64,000 bases of DNA from Pseudomonas synxantha (GTDB taxonomy: Bacteria > Pseudomonadota > Gammaproteobacteria > Pseudomonadales > Pseudomonadaceae): the NCBI RefSeq assembly GCF_900105675.1, contig NZ_LT629786.1:6138001-6202000 (forward strand), written 5' to 3'. Numbering within the stretch: position 1 is the first letter of the stretch; each line of letters begins with the position of its first letter. The notes beneath the pieces are model-generated. The model searched no databases, had not been told where the DNA came from, and saw nothing but the letters and a program-made list of their open reading frames with translations. A program made the position numbers and the translations under genes. Positions 1 through 12,645 of this stretch are shown one piece after another.

Positions 1-2
1 AC

Positions 3-692
3 AACGGTCTGACGCCGTATGTCAGCTATTCCACTGCCTTCGTTCCCGTGCAGCAAATCTCCAACGCCGGTTCACCCTTGAAGCCGATCACCAGCAGCCA
101 GTACGAAGTGGGAGTGAAGTACGAGCCGATCGGCTGGGATACCGCGATGACAATGTCGCTGTATGACTTGCGCAAGCAAGACGATACCTACCTGGACGCC
201 ACCACCAACAGTTACCGCCAGGTGGGCGAGAGCCGGGCCAAGGGTGTAGAAGTCGAGGTGAACAGCAATCTCACGCCCAATCTCAATGTGACGGCGGCTT
301 ACACCTATACGGACGCTCGGATTACCAAGGATTCGGCTACCTCACTGGTCGAGGGGCACCAAATGACGGGAGTGCCGCGCAACCAGGCCTCGATCTGGGG
401 CAAGTACCGTTTCCTCGATGGCCAACTCAAGGGCTTATCCCTGGGTGGCGGTGTGCGTTATTTCGACAGTACCTTTGCTTACACCGCACCTACGCTGTAC
501 GGGAAGTTGGACGCAGGTAGCGTCACCTTGGTGGACGCAGCGGTTGGCTATCAGATCGATAAACACTGGTCAGTCGACCTGAACGCCAAGAACCTGTTCG
601 ATAAGGAGTATGTAGCCGGCTGCAACGACGCCGGCCGTTGCTACTGGGGGGACAGCCGTACCCTGCTCGGTACGGTGTCGTACAACTGGTAG
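3..692 (+). CDS. TonB-dependent siderophore receptor, C-terminal part
   Basis: The frame is open from the first bases of the window, so this is the last 229 residues of a gene that starts upstream. It reads as the C-terminal beta-barrel of an outer-membrane TonB-dependent receptor: alternating amphipathic strands, the segment AYTYTDARITKD, the late motif KNLFDKEYVAGC, and a terminal aromatic residue in the last strand (VSYNW), as outer-membrane barrels need for assembly. Receptors of this family import ferric siderophores using TonB energy. A cysteine pair (CNDAGRC) lies just before the last strand. The plug domain and TonB box are outside the window, so the ligand cannot be named. It converges on mnmE with a 19-base gap. 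Confidence 0.9.
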   Translation, partial: NGLTPYVSYSTAFVPVQQISNAGSPLKPITSSQYEVGVKYEPIGWDTAMTMSLYDLRKQDDTYLDATTNSYRQVGESRAKGVEVEVNSNLTPNLNVTAAYTYTDARITKDSATSLVEGHQMTGVPRNQASIWGKYRFLDGQLKGLSLGGGVRYFDSTFAYTAPTLYGKLDAGSVTLVDAAVGYQIDKHWSVDLNAKNLFDKEYVAGCNDAGRCYWGDSRTLLGTVSYNW

Positions 693-711
693 AGGCCTGT
701 GGATAACCAGG

Positions 712-2082
712 CTATTTGCCGATGCAGAAACTGGAAAAGATCCGCCCCAACAAATCATCGGAGCTGAATGCGCCGGTGATTTCCCCCAAGAGCTGCTGCG
801 CCTGTCGCAGATCCTCTGCCAGCAGCTCTCCCGCCCCCGCTAGGGTCAGCTGCGCACGACCGTGTTCCAACGCCGCGCTCGCATGGCGCAACGCCTCCAA
901 ATGCCTGCGGCGTGCACTGAAGCTGCTTTCCGAGGTCTGTTCGTAGCCCATGCAGGCCTTGAGGTGCTCACGCAGCAATTCCAGGCCCTCACCCGCCGAT
1001 TTGGCGCTCAAGCTGATCGTGACATGCCCGTCCTCACTGGTTTCAAGGGCGATTGCTTCACCTGTCAGGTCGGCCTTGTTACGAATCAGAGTGACTTTGG
1101 CTGGGTCCGGGCGTTGCTCGAGGAATTCAGGCCACAGTGCAAAAGGGTCCACAGCTTCCGGTGCCGTGGCATCAACTACCAGCAACACCCGATCTGCTTC
1201 GCTGATAGCCTTGAGCGCACGTTCCACGCCGATTTTTTCCACTTGGTCATCGGTGTCGCGTAAGCCGGCAGTGTCGACCACGTGCAGCGGCATGCCGTCG
1301 ATGTGGATATGTTCGCGCAGGATATCCCGGGTAGTGCCGGCAATCTCGGTGACAATCGCCGCCTCGCGTCCTGCCAGGGCATTGAGCAGGCTGGATTTAC
1401 CGGCATTGGGCCGGCCGGCAATCACCACTGTCATGCCATCGCGCAACAGCGCGCCCTGCCCGGCTTCACGCAGCACTGTGGATAATTCCTCGCGGACTTT
1501 ATCCAACATGGCTAAGACGTGGCCATCGGCGAGGAAGTCGATTTCTTCTTCCGGAAAATCAATTGCCGCTTCGACGTAAATACGCAGACTGATCAGTTGC
1601 TCGGTCAAGTTATGCACACGCAGGGAAAAAGCGCCCTGCAACGAGCGTAATGCGTTGCGCGCAGCCTGGGCAGAACTGGCTTCGATCAAATCGGCGATGG
1701 CTTCGGCCTGGGCCAGGTCGAGCTTATCGTTCAAAAACGCGCGTTCGCTGAATTCCCCAGGTCGCGCCAAGCGGCAACCCAGTTGCAGGCAGCGCTGCAA
1801 GAGCATATCCAGCACGACAGGGCCGCCATGGCCCTGTAACTCCAGAACGTCTTCTCCAGTGAAGGAGTTCGGCCCAGGGAAGTAGATAGCCAACCCTTCA
1901 TCCAATACGCTTTGGTCGGCATCCAGGAATTGGCCGTAATGGGCATAGCGCGGTTTCAGCTCTCGGCCACTGATAGCCTTGGCTGCTACACCCGCAAGCG
2001 GCCCGGAAATTCGAACGATACCCACACCGCCTCGACCTTGAGCGGTGGCCACAGCAGCGATGGTTTCACGGGGAGCACTCAT
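712..2082 (-). CDS. mnmE: tRNA modification GTPase MnmE (TrmE)
   Basis: MnmE works with MnmG to make the carboxymethylaminomethyl group at uridine 34 of tRNAs. The 456-residue protein has the usual order: an N-terminal tetrahydrofolate-binding domain beginning [12 protein letters not shown], a helical domain, an inserted G domain with GRPNAGKSS (P-loop), GTTRD (G2), [10 protein letters not shown] (G3) and RNKADL (G4), and the invariant C-terminus FCIGK that carries the catalytic cysteine. The start at 2082 was chosen because [15 protein letters not shown] matches the family N-terminus; an in-frame ATG six codons upstream adds residues not seen in homologues. It lies downstream of yidC in the same direction, with a hairpin terminator between them. 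Confidence 0.97.
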   Translation of the reverse strand: MSAPRETIAAVATAQGRGGVGIVRISGPLAGVAAKAISGRELKPRYAHYGQFLDADQSVLDEGLAIYFPGPNSFTGEDVLELQGHGGPVVLDMLLQRCLQLGCRLARPGEFSERAFLNDKLDLAQAEAIADLIEASSAQAARNALRSLQGAFSLRVHNLTEQLISLRIYVEAAIDFPEEEIDFLADGHVLAMLDKVREELSTVLREAGQGALLRDGMTVVIAGRPNAGKSSLLNALAGREAAIVTEIAGTTRDILREHIHIDGMPLHVVDTAGLRDTDDQVEKIGVERALKAISEADRVLLVVDATAPEAVDPFALWPEFLEQRPDPAKVTLIRNKADLTGEAIALETSEDGHVTISLSAKSAGEGLELLREHLKACMGYEQTSESSFSARRRHLEALRHASAALEHGRAQLTLAGAGELLAEDLRQAQQLLGEITGAFSSDDLLGRIFSSFCIGK

Positions 2083-2112
2083 CAGCAGGTTCCAGAACAA
2101 AAGTGACGGAAA

Positions 2113-2136
2113 GCAAAACGCCCCACTAGGGGGCGT
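2113..2136 (-). terminator. Intrinsic terminator between yidC and mnmE
   Basis: On the minus strand a GACGCCCC / GGGGCGT stem with a five-base loop is followed by TTTT. It lies 26 bases past the yidC stop and upstream of mnmE, so it should end or attenuate the rpmH-rnpA-yidD-yidC transcript. An exact DnaA box (2146-2154) sits between the stop codon and this hairpin. Confidence 0.6.
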
Positions 2137-2161
2137 CTTGAGTGGTTATCCACAGAGTAAA

Positions 2162-3847
2162 TTACGCCTCGGCTTTTTTGGTAGCCGCTTCGATTTTACG
2201 TGTGATGTACCACTGTTGAGAGATCGACAACACGTTGTTGACCACCCAGTACAGTACCAAGCCGGCTGGGAACCACAGGAAGAAGAAAGTGAAGATGATT
2301 GGCATCATTTTCATTACCTTGGCCTGCATCGGATCCGGCGGGGTTGGGTTCAGGCGCTGCTGGATGAACATGGTCGCGCCCATGATGATCGGCAGGATAA
2401 AGAACGGGTCTTTGATCGACAGATCAGTTATCCACAGCATGAACGGCGCCTGGCGCATTTCCACGCTTTCCAGGAGTACCCAGTACAGCGACAGGAATAC
2501 CGGCATCTGCACCAGAATCGGCAAGCATCCACCCAGCGGGTTGATCTTCTCTTTCTTGTACAGCTCCATCATGGCCTGCGACATTTTCTGCCGGTCGTCA
2601 CCATGTTGTTCTTTCAATGCGGCCAATTTCGGGGCCACGGCACGCATACGCGCCATCGATTTGTAGCTGGCAGCCGACAGAGGGAAGAAGATCCCCTTGA
2701 TCAGCATGGTCAGGAAGATGATCGACCAGCCCCAGTTACCGACGATGCTGTGGATATGTTGCAGCAGCCAGAAGATCGGCTGGGCAATGAACCACAGAAT
2801 GCCGTAATCGACAGTCAGTTCCAGGCCTGGGGATAACTCTTTCAGGACGGCCTGGCTCTTCGGGCCGGCGTACAGCGTAGCGCTGGTTTCGGCCTTGGCA
2901 CCCGGAGCGACGTTCAACGCCGGGCCAGTAAAACCAATGATGTAGTTGCCTTGGCTGTCTTTACGGGTCTGAACCAGGTTGGCTTCACCCTTGTTCGGGA
3001 TCCACGCGGTCACGAAGTAGTGTTGCAACCAGGCAACCCAGCCGCCTTGCACGGTTTCTTTCAGCGAACCCTTGTCGATATCTTTCATCGACACTTTTTT
3101 GTACGGCTCGCCACTTGTCCACAGGGCTGCGCCCAGGTAAGTCGCGGTGCCGGTGGCAGTGCTGGAAGAAGGATCGGAGCTGCCATCACGCTTGAGCTGA
3201 GCAAACAGGTTGCCACTCCAAGGCTTGTCGCTTTCGTTGTCGATCAGGTAAGTGACCTTCAAGTCGTACAAACCACGGGTAAAGCTGAAACGCTTGATGT
3301 AGTTGACGCCGTCGAGGCTGAATTTCAGGTCGACGTTCAACTGGTTCTGGCCGTCAACCAGTTGATAAGTCTTCTGTTCGGTCGAATAAACCGGACGACC
3401 GGTAGCACGTGCATCCGGACCGTTGGTGCCGGTCAGGCCACTTTGTGCCAGATAAACACGCTCGCCACCGTTATCAAACAGTTGGAACGGAACATCCGGA
3501 TGGTCTTGGCGACGTGGATACAGCGGCAGTTTCAACTGCGCGATATCGCCACCTTGCGGGTCGATAGCCAGGTCGAGCACATCCGTTTTCACGTGGATGA
3601 GGTCTTTGTTGGTGACCACTGGCGTTTCTAAAGGGGCGCTGGTCTCGCCATTCGCGCTGGGAACATCGGCACTCGCGGACGCATTATTATTACCCAGCGG
3701 GGCGTCCGGAATAGCCGGCGCGGCCTGATTGGTAGCAACATTCTGAGTCGGCAGGGCAGCCTGGCCGTAGTCCTGGTTCCACTTAAGAACCATGACGTAG
3801 GACACGATTGCCAGGGCGACGATCAGGATCGTGCGTTTAATATCCAT
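2162..3847 (-). CDS. yidC: Membrane protein insertase YidC
   Basis: YidC inserts and folds inner-membrane proteins, alone or with SecYEG. The 561-residue protein starts with a signal-anchor segment (MDIKRTILIVALAIVSYVM). A long periplasmic P1 domain (about residues 60-345) follows, rich in beta structure. The C-terminal insertase core carries hydrophobic segments near VDYGILWFIAQPIFWLLQ, IIFLTMLIKGIFFPL, CLPILVQMPVFLSLYWVL and FTFFFLWFPAGLVLYWVVNN, then a basic tail (TRKIEAATKK). This is the Gram-negative type with the large P1 domain. It is three bases from yidD and belongs to the conserved rpmH-rnpA-yidD-yidC unit. Confidence 0.98.
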   Translation of the reverse strand: MDIKRTILIVALAIVSYVMVLKWNQDYGQAALPTQNVATNQAAPAIPDAPLGNNNASASADVPSANGETSAPLETPVVTNKDLIHVKTDVLDLAIDPQGGDIAQLKLPLYPRRQDHPDVPFQLFDNGGERVYLAQSGLTGTNGPDARATGRPVYSTEQKTYQLVDGQNQLNVDLKFSLDGVNYIKRFSFTRGLYDLKVTYLIDNESDKPWSGNLFAQLKRDGSSDPSSSTATGTATYLGAALWTSGEPYKKVSMKDIDKGSLKETVQGGWVAWLQHYFVTAWIPNKGEANLVQTRKDSQGNYIIGFTGPALNVAPGAKAETSATLYAGPKSQAVLKELSPGLELTVDYGILWFIAQPIFWLLQHIHSIVGNWGWSIIFLTMLIKGIFFPLSAASYKSMARMRAVAPKLAALKEQHGDDRQKMSQAMMELYKKEKINPLGGCLPILVQMPVFLSLYWVLLESVEMRQAPFMLWITDLSIKDPFFILPIIMGATMFIQQRLNPTPPDPMQAKVMKMMPIIFTFFFLWFPAGLVLYWVVNNVLSISQQWYITRKIEAATKKAEA

Positions 3848-3849
3848 GA

Positions 3850-4095
3850 TTACTCGGCCATCGAAGAAGAACGGGAGGTAGGGATAGGTGGAACCGGGTC
3901 ATAACCACCGGGATTCCACGGATGACAGCGACCTAAACGACGAAAGGTCAGCCAGCCACCGCGCAGAAGACCATGATTTTCTATGGCCTCTAACGCGTAG
4001 CAGGAACAGCTGGGGTAGAAACGACAGTGGCTGGCCATCAGGGGACTAATGGCATAGCGATAAAACTGGATCGGAACGATTGCCAGTTTACGCAT
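3850..4095 (-). CDS. yidD: Membrane protein insertion efficiency factor YidD
   Basis: YidD is a small membrane-associated protein that assists YidC-dependent insertion. The 81-residue product has the family's cysteine signature ([15 protein letters not shown]) and the run [13 protein letters not shown] near its C-terminus. ATG at 4095 is preferred over the TTG one codon earlier. The gene overlaps the end of rnpA by eight bases and ends two bases before yidC, consistent with translational coupling. Confidence 0.95.
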   Translation of the reverse strand: MRKLAIVPIQFYRYAISPLMASHCRFYPSCSCYALEAIENHGLLRGGWLTFRRLGRCHPWNPGGYDPVPPIPTSRSSSMAE

Positions 4096-4495
4096 CAAGA
4101 CTGTCTACCCCTACAGTTTCGGTGCTGACTGCTGGTGCTGGCTTGTGGGTACGCGCCAAACGTTTCCAGAGCTTGCCGAAATGCTGAATCAATTCGGGGT
4201 TTTCTACATCACCCAAGCCTTTGCGCGCGACGATAACAATATCCCAACCAACCAGAGTGTCCTGGTGGAGGCGAAACGATTCGCGCATCAGACGCTTGAG
4301 GCGATTGCGCTCAACGGAGAGCTTTACGCTCTTCTTGCCGATCACCAACCCTAGACGAGGGTGATCAAGATCGTTGTTACGCGCAAGGAGCAGGAGATTT
4401 TTCCCCGGAACCTTGCCGGTGGGGGAGTCAAAGACTGCCTTGAAATGCCGGGGGGTTAGCAGACGCTTTTCCCGACTGAAGTCCTGACTCACCAC
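4088..4495 (-). CDS. rnpA: Ribonuclease P protein component
   Basis: RnpA is the basic protein subunit of RNase P, which with the M1 RNA removes the 5' leader of pre-tRNAs. The body contains the family signature [13 protein letters not shown], preceded by [14 protein letters not shown]. The start is a GTG at 4495 (a second GTG follows at 4492), giving about 135 residues beginning [18 protein letters not shown], the usual pseudomonad N-terminus. The open frame extends 31 codons further upstream, but that stretch overlaps rpmH and encodes nothing family-like. It starts 13 bases after the rpmH stop. The C-terminal tail ([14 protein letters not shown]) is low in complexity, as is usual here. Confidence 0.95.
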   Translation of the reverse strand: MVSQDFSREKRLLTPRHFKAVFDSPTGKVPGKNLLLLARNNDLDHPRLGLVIGKKSVKLSVERNRLKRLMRESFRLHQDTLVGWDIVIVARKGLGDVENPELIQHFGKLWKRLARTHKPAPAVSTETVGVDSLDA

Positions 4496-4508
4496 CAGTA
4501 CCGGATTA

Positions 4509-4643
4509 TCAAACTGCCAGACGCGCACGACCTTTGGCGCGGCGACGCGACAGGACAGCACGGCCGTTCTTGGTAGCCATGCGAGCACGGAAGCCGTGAG
4601 TACGGGCGCGTTTGATGGTGCTTGGTTGGAAAGTACGTTTCAT
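4509..4643 (-). CDS. rpmH: 50S ribosomal protein L34
   Basis: This short gene was read directly from the minus strand. The ATG at 4643 opens a 44-residue, very basic protein beginning [20 protein letters not shown], continuing [19 protein letters not shown] and ending ARLAV before TGA at 4511-4509. That is the complete L34 sequence expected for a pseudomonad. It is the first gene of the leftward rpmH-rnpA-yidD-yidC unit and forms the left border of oriC, so its promoter lies inside or next to the origin, in the 4644-4800 interval. Confidence 0.98.
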   Translation of the reverse strand: MKRTFQPSTIKRARTHGFRARMATKNGRAVLSRRRAKGRARLAV

Positions 4644-4814
4644 GGCGTTGTTACCTGGTTCGTCCACAACGGGCCGGAATGGCCCCCGTTTTAAGAGACC
4701 GGCGATTCTAGAGAAAGCAAGCCTCTAGGTCAATTTCCAACCAGCTTTTCCTTTAATTAGTTCTTCATGGCGTCACGACGCACTTCGGGTCGTCCGGCTT
4801 CCATCAGCCTTGCG

Positions 4815-5162
4815 TTAGATATAAAAATAAAGAAGGAAGTTATTTAAAGCTTTTCTGTAAAGCTTATAAAAGCTAGGCCCTCGATCTTCTGTGGATAACT
4901 ACCTTTAGCCCTTGTTCTACGTGATGTACAGAGAATGACAACACGGGGGAGAAGCGGTGCTCTGCCTGTGCTGCGCTGTCGGATAAGCTGTGCGTGGAAT
5001 GGGTTGTTATCCACAGGCCAGTTACCCACAGAGTTTCGACCCCACTTGTACAACGAGCTCAGGGTGGCTTATCCACAGAGCTTATGCACAGACCATTGGT
5101 CGCCTTTTTTGCAGTTAAGACGTTGATTTTGGCTGGGCTGTGAGCAACCTACATGTGGATAA
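4815..5162. other. Chromosomal replication origin oriC
   Basis: The 585-base gap between rpmH and dnaA is where Pseudomonas oriC lies. An AT-rich stretch at 4815-4872 (for example ATATAAAAATAAAG) is the likely unwinding element. Exact DnaA boxes (TTATCCACA) lie at 5007-5015 and 5069-5077 on the plus strand, and at 4890-4898 and 5154-5162 on the minus strand. One-mismatch boxes follow at 5022-5030 (TTACCCACA) and 5082-5090 (TTATGCACA). The box cluster is on the dnaA side, the unwinding element on the rpmH side. The outer left part, 4644-4814, holds the rpmH upstream region and no other recognisable element. Confidence 0.93.
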
Positions 5163-5228
5163 GTGGGCGGCTGGCCGCTACAATGGCGGCTGTTTTTGCC
5201 TCACCGGCTTTCAACTTAGGGGATATCC

Positions 5229-6746
5229 GTGTCAGTGGAACTTTGGCAGCAGTGCGTGGAGCTTTTGCGCGATGAGCTGCCTGCCCAGCAATTCAACACC
5301 TGGATCCGTCCGCTACAGGTCGAAGCCGAAGGCGACGAGTTGCGTGTCTACGCACCCAATCGTTTTGTTCTCGACTGGGTCAACGAGAAGTACCTGAGCC
5401 GCGTTCTCGAATTGCTCGATGAACATGGCAACGGCCTCGCGCCCGTGCTCTCCTTATTAATAGGCAGCAAACGTAGCTCGGTACCACGGGCCGCGCCGAA
5501 TGCGCCTTTGGCTGCCGCGGCGTCGCAAGCCCAGGCCGCAGCGGCGCCGGTTGCCGCTTCCCCGGTGCCTGCGGCGACGCCTTCCAAATCCTCAGCGCAA
5601 AAAAATGCGCCAGAGAATGAAGAGCCATCCCGTGACAGCTTCGACCCGATGGCGGGTGCCAGCTCCCAGCAGGCGCCGATCCGCGCCGAACAGCGCACTG
5701 TTCAGGTTGAAGGTGCGCTCAAGCACACCAGCTACCTGAACCGCACCTTCACCTTTGAAAACTTCGTCGAAGGTAAGTCGAACCAGCTGGCTCGGGCGGC
5801 CGCCTGGCAGGTCGCCGATAATCCCAAGCACGGGTACAACCCGCTCTTCCTTTATGGGGGCGTTGGCTTGGGTAAGACGCACTTGATGCACGCCGTGGGT
5901 AACCACCTGTTAAAGAAGAACCCGAATGCCAAGGTCGTGTACCTGCACTCGGAGCGCTTCGTGGCGGATATGGTCAAGGCCTTGCAGCTCAATGCAATCA
6001 ACGAATTCAAGCGCTTCTACCGTTCCGTTGACGCCTTGCTGATCGATGACATTCAGTTTTTCGCGCGCAAGGAACGCTCCCAGGAGGAGTTTTTCCATAC
6101 CTTCAACGCCCTGCTTGAAGGTGGACAGCAGGTCATCTTGACCAGTGACCGTTACCCGAAGGAAATCGAGGGCCTTGAGGAACGTTTGAAGTCGCGCTTC
6201 GGTTGGGGCCTGACCGTTGCGGTGGAACCGCCGGAGCTGGAAACCCGCGTCGCGATCCTGATGAAGAAGGCCGACCAGGCCAAAGTCGACCTGCCCCACG
6301 ACGCCGCGTTCTTCATTGCCCAACGTATTCGTTCCAACGTGCGTGAGCTGGAGGGCGCGCTCAAGCGGGTCATCGCTCACTCGCACTTCATGGGCCGCGA
6401 TATCACCATCGAGTTGATTCGCGAATCCTTGAAAGACCTGTTGGCCTTGCAGGACAAACTGGTGAGTGTGGATAACATCCAGCGCACCGTGGCCGAGTAC
6501 TACAAGATCAAGATTTCCGACCTGCTGTCCAAGCGTCGGTCGCGCTCGGTTGCGCGCCCCCGTCAGGTAGCCATGGCTCTCTCCAAGGAGTTGACCAACC
6601 ACAGCCTGCCGGAAATCGGTGATGTATTTGGCGGACGCGACCACACCACGGTCCTGCACGCATGCCGCAAGATCAACGAACTTAAGGAATCCGACGCGGA
6701 TATTCGCGAGGACTACAAGAACCTGCTGCGTACACTGACTACGTGA
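5229..6746 (+). CDS. dnaA: Chromosomal replication initiator DnaA
   Basis: DnaA binds the boxes at oriC and opens the duplex. The 505-residue protein shows domain I (1-85), a long alanine/proline-rich linker (about 90-165), the AAA+ domain with Walker [11 protein letters not shown] and Walker B LLIDDIQF, and the C-terminal DNA-binding domain with the signature [16 protein letters not shown]. Translation starts at GTG (GTGTCAGTGGAA) behind an AGGGGA ribosome site. A TACAAT hexamer at 5179-5184 may be a -10 element. The DnaA box at 5154-5162 would then overlap the promoter, the arrangement expected for autoregulation. An exact DnaA box also lies inside the gene at 6467-6475. First gene of dnaA-dnaN-recF-gyrB. 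Confidence 0.99.
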   Translation: MSVELWQQCVELLRDELPAQQFNTWIRPLQVEAEGDELRVYAPNRFVLDWVNEKYLSRVLELLDEHGNGLAPVLSLLIGSKRSSVPRAAPNAPLAAAASQAQAAAAPVAASPVPAATPSKSSAQKNAPENEEPSRDSFDPMAGASSQQAPIRAEQRTVQVEGALKHTSYLNRTFTFENFVEGKSNQLARAAAWQVADNPKHGYNPLFLYGGVGLGKTHLMHAVGNHLLKKNPNAKVVYLHSERFVADMVKALQLNAINEFKRFYRSVDALLIDDIQFFARKERSQEEFFHTFNALLEGGQQVILTSDRYPKEIEGLEERLKSRFGWGLTVAVEPPELETRVAILMKKADQAKVDLPHDAAFFIAQRIRSNVRELEGALKRVIAHSHFMGRDITIELIRESLKDLLALQDKLVSVDNIQRTVAEYYKIKISDLLSKRRSRSVARPRQVAMALSKELTNHSLPEIGDVFGGRDHTTVLHACRKINELKESDADIREDYKNLLRTLTT

Positions 6747-6784
6747 TGACACCAGCGCAGCTTATTGAGGCAAGGGACTAGACC

Positions 6785-7888
6785 ATGCATTTCACCATTC
6801 AACGCGAAGCCCTGTTGAAACCCCTGCAACTGGTCGCAGGCGTCGTCGAGCGCCGACAGACCTTGCCGGTGCTTTCCAACGTATTACTGGTGGTCGAAGG
6901 CCAGCAGTTGTCCTTGACCGGCACCGACCTGGAAGTCGAGCTGGTGGGGCGCGTACAGCTCGAAGAGCCCGCCGAACCCGGCGAGATCACCGTGCCGGCG
7001 CGCAAGCTGATGGATATCTGCAAAAGCCTGCCGAACGACGCGTTGATTGATATCAAGGTCGATGAGCAAAAGCTGGTGGTCAAGGCTGGTCGCAGCCGTT
7101 TTACCCTTTCGACCTTGCCGGCCAATGATTTCCCTACCGTGGAAGAAGGCCCGGGCTCGCTGACCTGCAGCCTGGAGCAGAGCAAGCTGCGTCGCTTGAT
7201 CGAGCGCACCAGCTTCGCCATGGCCCAGCAGGACGTGCGTTACTACCTCAACGGCATGCTGCTGGAAGTGTCGGAAGGCATCATCCGTGCCGTGGCCACT
7301 GATGGCCACCGCCTGGCGATGTGCTCGATGCGCGCCGATATCGGCCAGCCGGATCGCCACCAGGTGATCGTGCCGCGCAAAGGTATCCTCGAATTGGCCC
7401 GCCTGCTCACCGAGCCGGACGGCAACGTAAGCATCGTGTTGGGGCAGCATCACATCCGCGCAACCACTGGCGAGTTCACCTTCACTTCCAAGCTGGTTGA
7501 CGGCAAGTTCCCGGATTACGAACGCGTGTTGCCTAAAGGTGGTGACAAGCTGGTAATCGGTGATCGCCAGGCGCTGCGTGAGGCGTTCAGCCGTACTGCC
7601 ATTCTGTCGAACGAAAAGTACCGCGGTATTCGCCTGCAACTGGCCAACGGCCAATTGAAAATCCAGGCCAACAACCCGGAACAGGAAGAGGCGGAAGAAG
7701 AAGTCGGCGTCGACTACAACGGCGGTTCACTGGAAATCGGCTTCAACGTGAGCTACTTGTTGGACGTATTGGGGGTGATGACGACTGAACAGGTTCGCCT
7801 GATTCTGTCTGACTCCAACAGCAGCGCCCTGGTGCAAGAATCCGACAACGACGACTCGGCTTACGTTGTCATGCCGATGCGCCTGTAA
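6785..7888 (+). CDS. dnaN: DNA polymerase III beta sliding clamp
   Basis: DnaN forms the ring that tethers DNA polymerases and mismatch-repair proteins to DNA. The 367-residue length is standard, starting MHFTIQREALLKPLQLVAGVVERRQTL and ending in the typical YVVMPMRL, which lines the partner-binding pocket. The three-fold repeated clamp domains span about 1-120, 125-245 and 246-367. It follows dnaA by 38 bases with a GGCAAGGGA-type ribosome site and precedes recF by 20 bases, so the genes are probably co-transcribed. Confidence 0.99.
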   Translation: MHFTIQREALLKPLQLVAGVVERRQTLPVLSNVLLVVEGQQLSLTGTDLEVELVGRVQLEEPAEPGEITVPARKLMDICKSLPNDALIDIKVDEQKLVVKAGRSRFTLSTLPANDFPTVEEGPGSLTCSLEQSKLRRLIERTSFAMAQQDVRYYLNGMLLEVSEGIIRAVATDGHRLAMCSMRADIGQPDRHQVIVPRKGILELARLLTEPDGNVSIVLGQHHIRATTGEFTFTSKLVDGKFPDYERVLPKGGDKLVIGDRQALREAFSRTAILSNEKYRGIRLQLANGQLKIQANNPEQEEAEEEVGVDYNGGSLEIGFNVSYLLDVLGVMTTEQVRLILSDSNSSALVQESDNDDSAYVVMPMRL

Positions 7889-7908
7889 CCATGTTCAGCA
7901 GAAGCTAG

Positions 7909-11434
<3,526 letters not shown>

Positions 11435-11455
11435 TCAGGTAAATCGGCTAAAACC

Positions 11456-11487
11456 AAAAAGGCCAACGCTTAGCGTTGGCCTTTTTT
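11456..11487 (+). terminator. Intrinsic terminator after gyrB
   Basis: The inverted repeat GGCCAACGCT / AGCGTTGGCC (11461-11470 with 11472-11481) is followed by six T and preceded by A residues, so it may work in both directions. It closes the dnaA-dnaN-recF-gyrB unit and stands between gyrB and the convergent response regulator. Confidence 0.92.
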
Positions 11488-11506
11488 ATTGGGTGCATTC
11501 TGAAAA

Positions 11507-11522
11507 TGCTCCACGTGGAACA
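11507..11522. promoter_or_regulatory. parS centromere site (ParB binding), copy 3
   Basis: TGCTCCACGTGGAACA differs from the perfect palindromic parS at one outer base. It lies in the short gap between the gyrB terminator and the end of the response-regulator gene, 2.5 kb beyond copy 2. Confidence 0.85.
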
Positions 11523-11531
11523 TCACGAAAT

Positions 11532-12254
11532 TTAACTTTGGGAGTTCGTTGCCACACTCTCCAACCGATACCCGTACCCATAAATCGTCAACAGTTGCCA
11601 ACCGCGATCCGCCGTCAGTCCCAGCTTATTGCGCAGACGGTAGATGTGCGTATCCAAAGGCCGCGAAGAAACCATTTCTTCGTGGCTCCAGAATCGCTCA
11701 TACAGGTACTCGCGAGACAGCGGTCGGGCCAAATTGGCGAACAGGCAACTGGCAAGGCGGTATTCCCGTTCCGTCAGGTTGATAGGTTTGCCTGCGCGGG
11801 TTACGGTCAATTCAGCATCGTCGAAGGTCAGATCGTTGAAACTCTGCACTTCCTGAGTAGCCGACTTCTGCAGGCCATGGCGCCGCAAGACAGCACTGAC
11901 TCGGGCTTTGAGTTCATTAGGTCGAAAGGGCTTGCTGACGTAATCGTCCGCACCGCTATTTAACGCTGTGACGATATCGCTCTCCGCATCACGACTGGTG
12001 AGCATGATGACAGCGGGAGGGGATTCCATATGTTCGCGGGTCCAGCGCAACAGTGCGATCCCCGAGATATCCGGCAGTTGCCAATCGAGTATCAGCAGGT
12101 CAAAGGTTTCCCGACGCAGTTGGCGCAGCAGGTCCTCACCGCGTTCAAAGACGTGCAGGGACCAAGGCTGTTCCGCTTGGCTGGGAATCTGTCGCAGTGT
12201 CTGTTCCACCCGTCTCAATTCGGCGGGCTCGTCATCCAGTATTGCGACACGCAT
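11532..12254 (-). CDS. OmpR-family response regulator
   Basis: The 240-residue protein has an N-terminal receiver domain with the acidic pair D7-D8, phospho-acceptor D57 (LLILDWQLPD) and the TSRDAESD and YVSKPF motifs. A winged-helix DNA-binding domain follows (ERFWSHEEMVSSRPLDTHIYRLRNKL). The start at 12254 was chosen because GGAAGGA lies just upstream and MRVAILDDEPAE is a normal receiver start; an upstream ATG would add nine residues. The gene diverges from a CHASE2 histidine kinase at 12646. The two may form a pair, but their cognate relation and target genes are inferred only from proximity. From memory, this pair is not between gyrB and PA0005 in PAO1. Confidence 0.9.
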   Translation of the reverse strand: MRVAILDDEPAELRRVEQTLRQIPSQAEQPWSLHVFERGEDLLRQLRRETFDLLILDWQLPDISGIALLRWTREHMESPPAVIMLTSRDAESDIVTALNSGADDYVSKPFRPNELKARVSAVLRRHGLQKSATQEVQSFNDLTFDDAELTVTRAGKPINLTEREYRLASCLFANLARPLSREYLYERFWSHEEMVSSRPLDTHIYRLRNKLGLTADRGWQLLTIYGYGYRLESVATNSQS

Positions 12255-12645
12255 GGGTGGGTCCTTCCTACAAAAATACAAGAGCTTGAATGGGGGGCAC
12301 TGCTGTGCAAATGCCGGCCTCTGAATCTGAATAATTATGGACGGAATCTACGCTTCGGTAATCTCTCGATACGCTGATATCAAAGGGCTGTTAACTTGAC
12401 GCGCTCTCGATGCTCAAAGGAAAGATACCGGCTCCTGTATATAAGGAAAAGGCGCGGTGCCGATAGCCTCCCTGGTACATCTGTTTGGCGGGCCTGCACA
12501 AAGCCCTGCAATGAGACCGAAATAGGCTTCACTTGTTTCAGAGCATCGTACGCGCTTCATCATAACCACCTGACAGGGAACCTGGGCCTATGACAGCTTT
12601 ACCTGCAAACCATCATCGCTTTTGCCTGAGTGAGGCGGTAGCCCT
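12255..12645. other. Divergent intergenic region between regulator and kinase
   Basis: This 391-base gap must hold both divergent promoters. TTGACG occurs at 12395-12400, and a TGTATATAAGG stretch about 35 bases further on could be part of a -10 element, but the spacing between them is wrong for one sigma-70 promoter. No strong hairpin, repeat or conserved short gene was recognised. Confidence 0.4.

Noticed and set aside
12435..12450. CTGTATATAAGG resembling a LexA box upstream of the CHASE2 kinase
   Set aside because: The second half-site is AAAA rather than ACAG, so it does not fit the SOS consensus.
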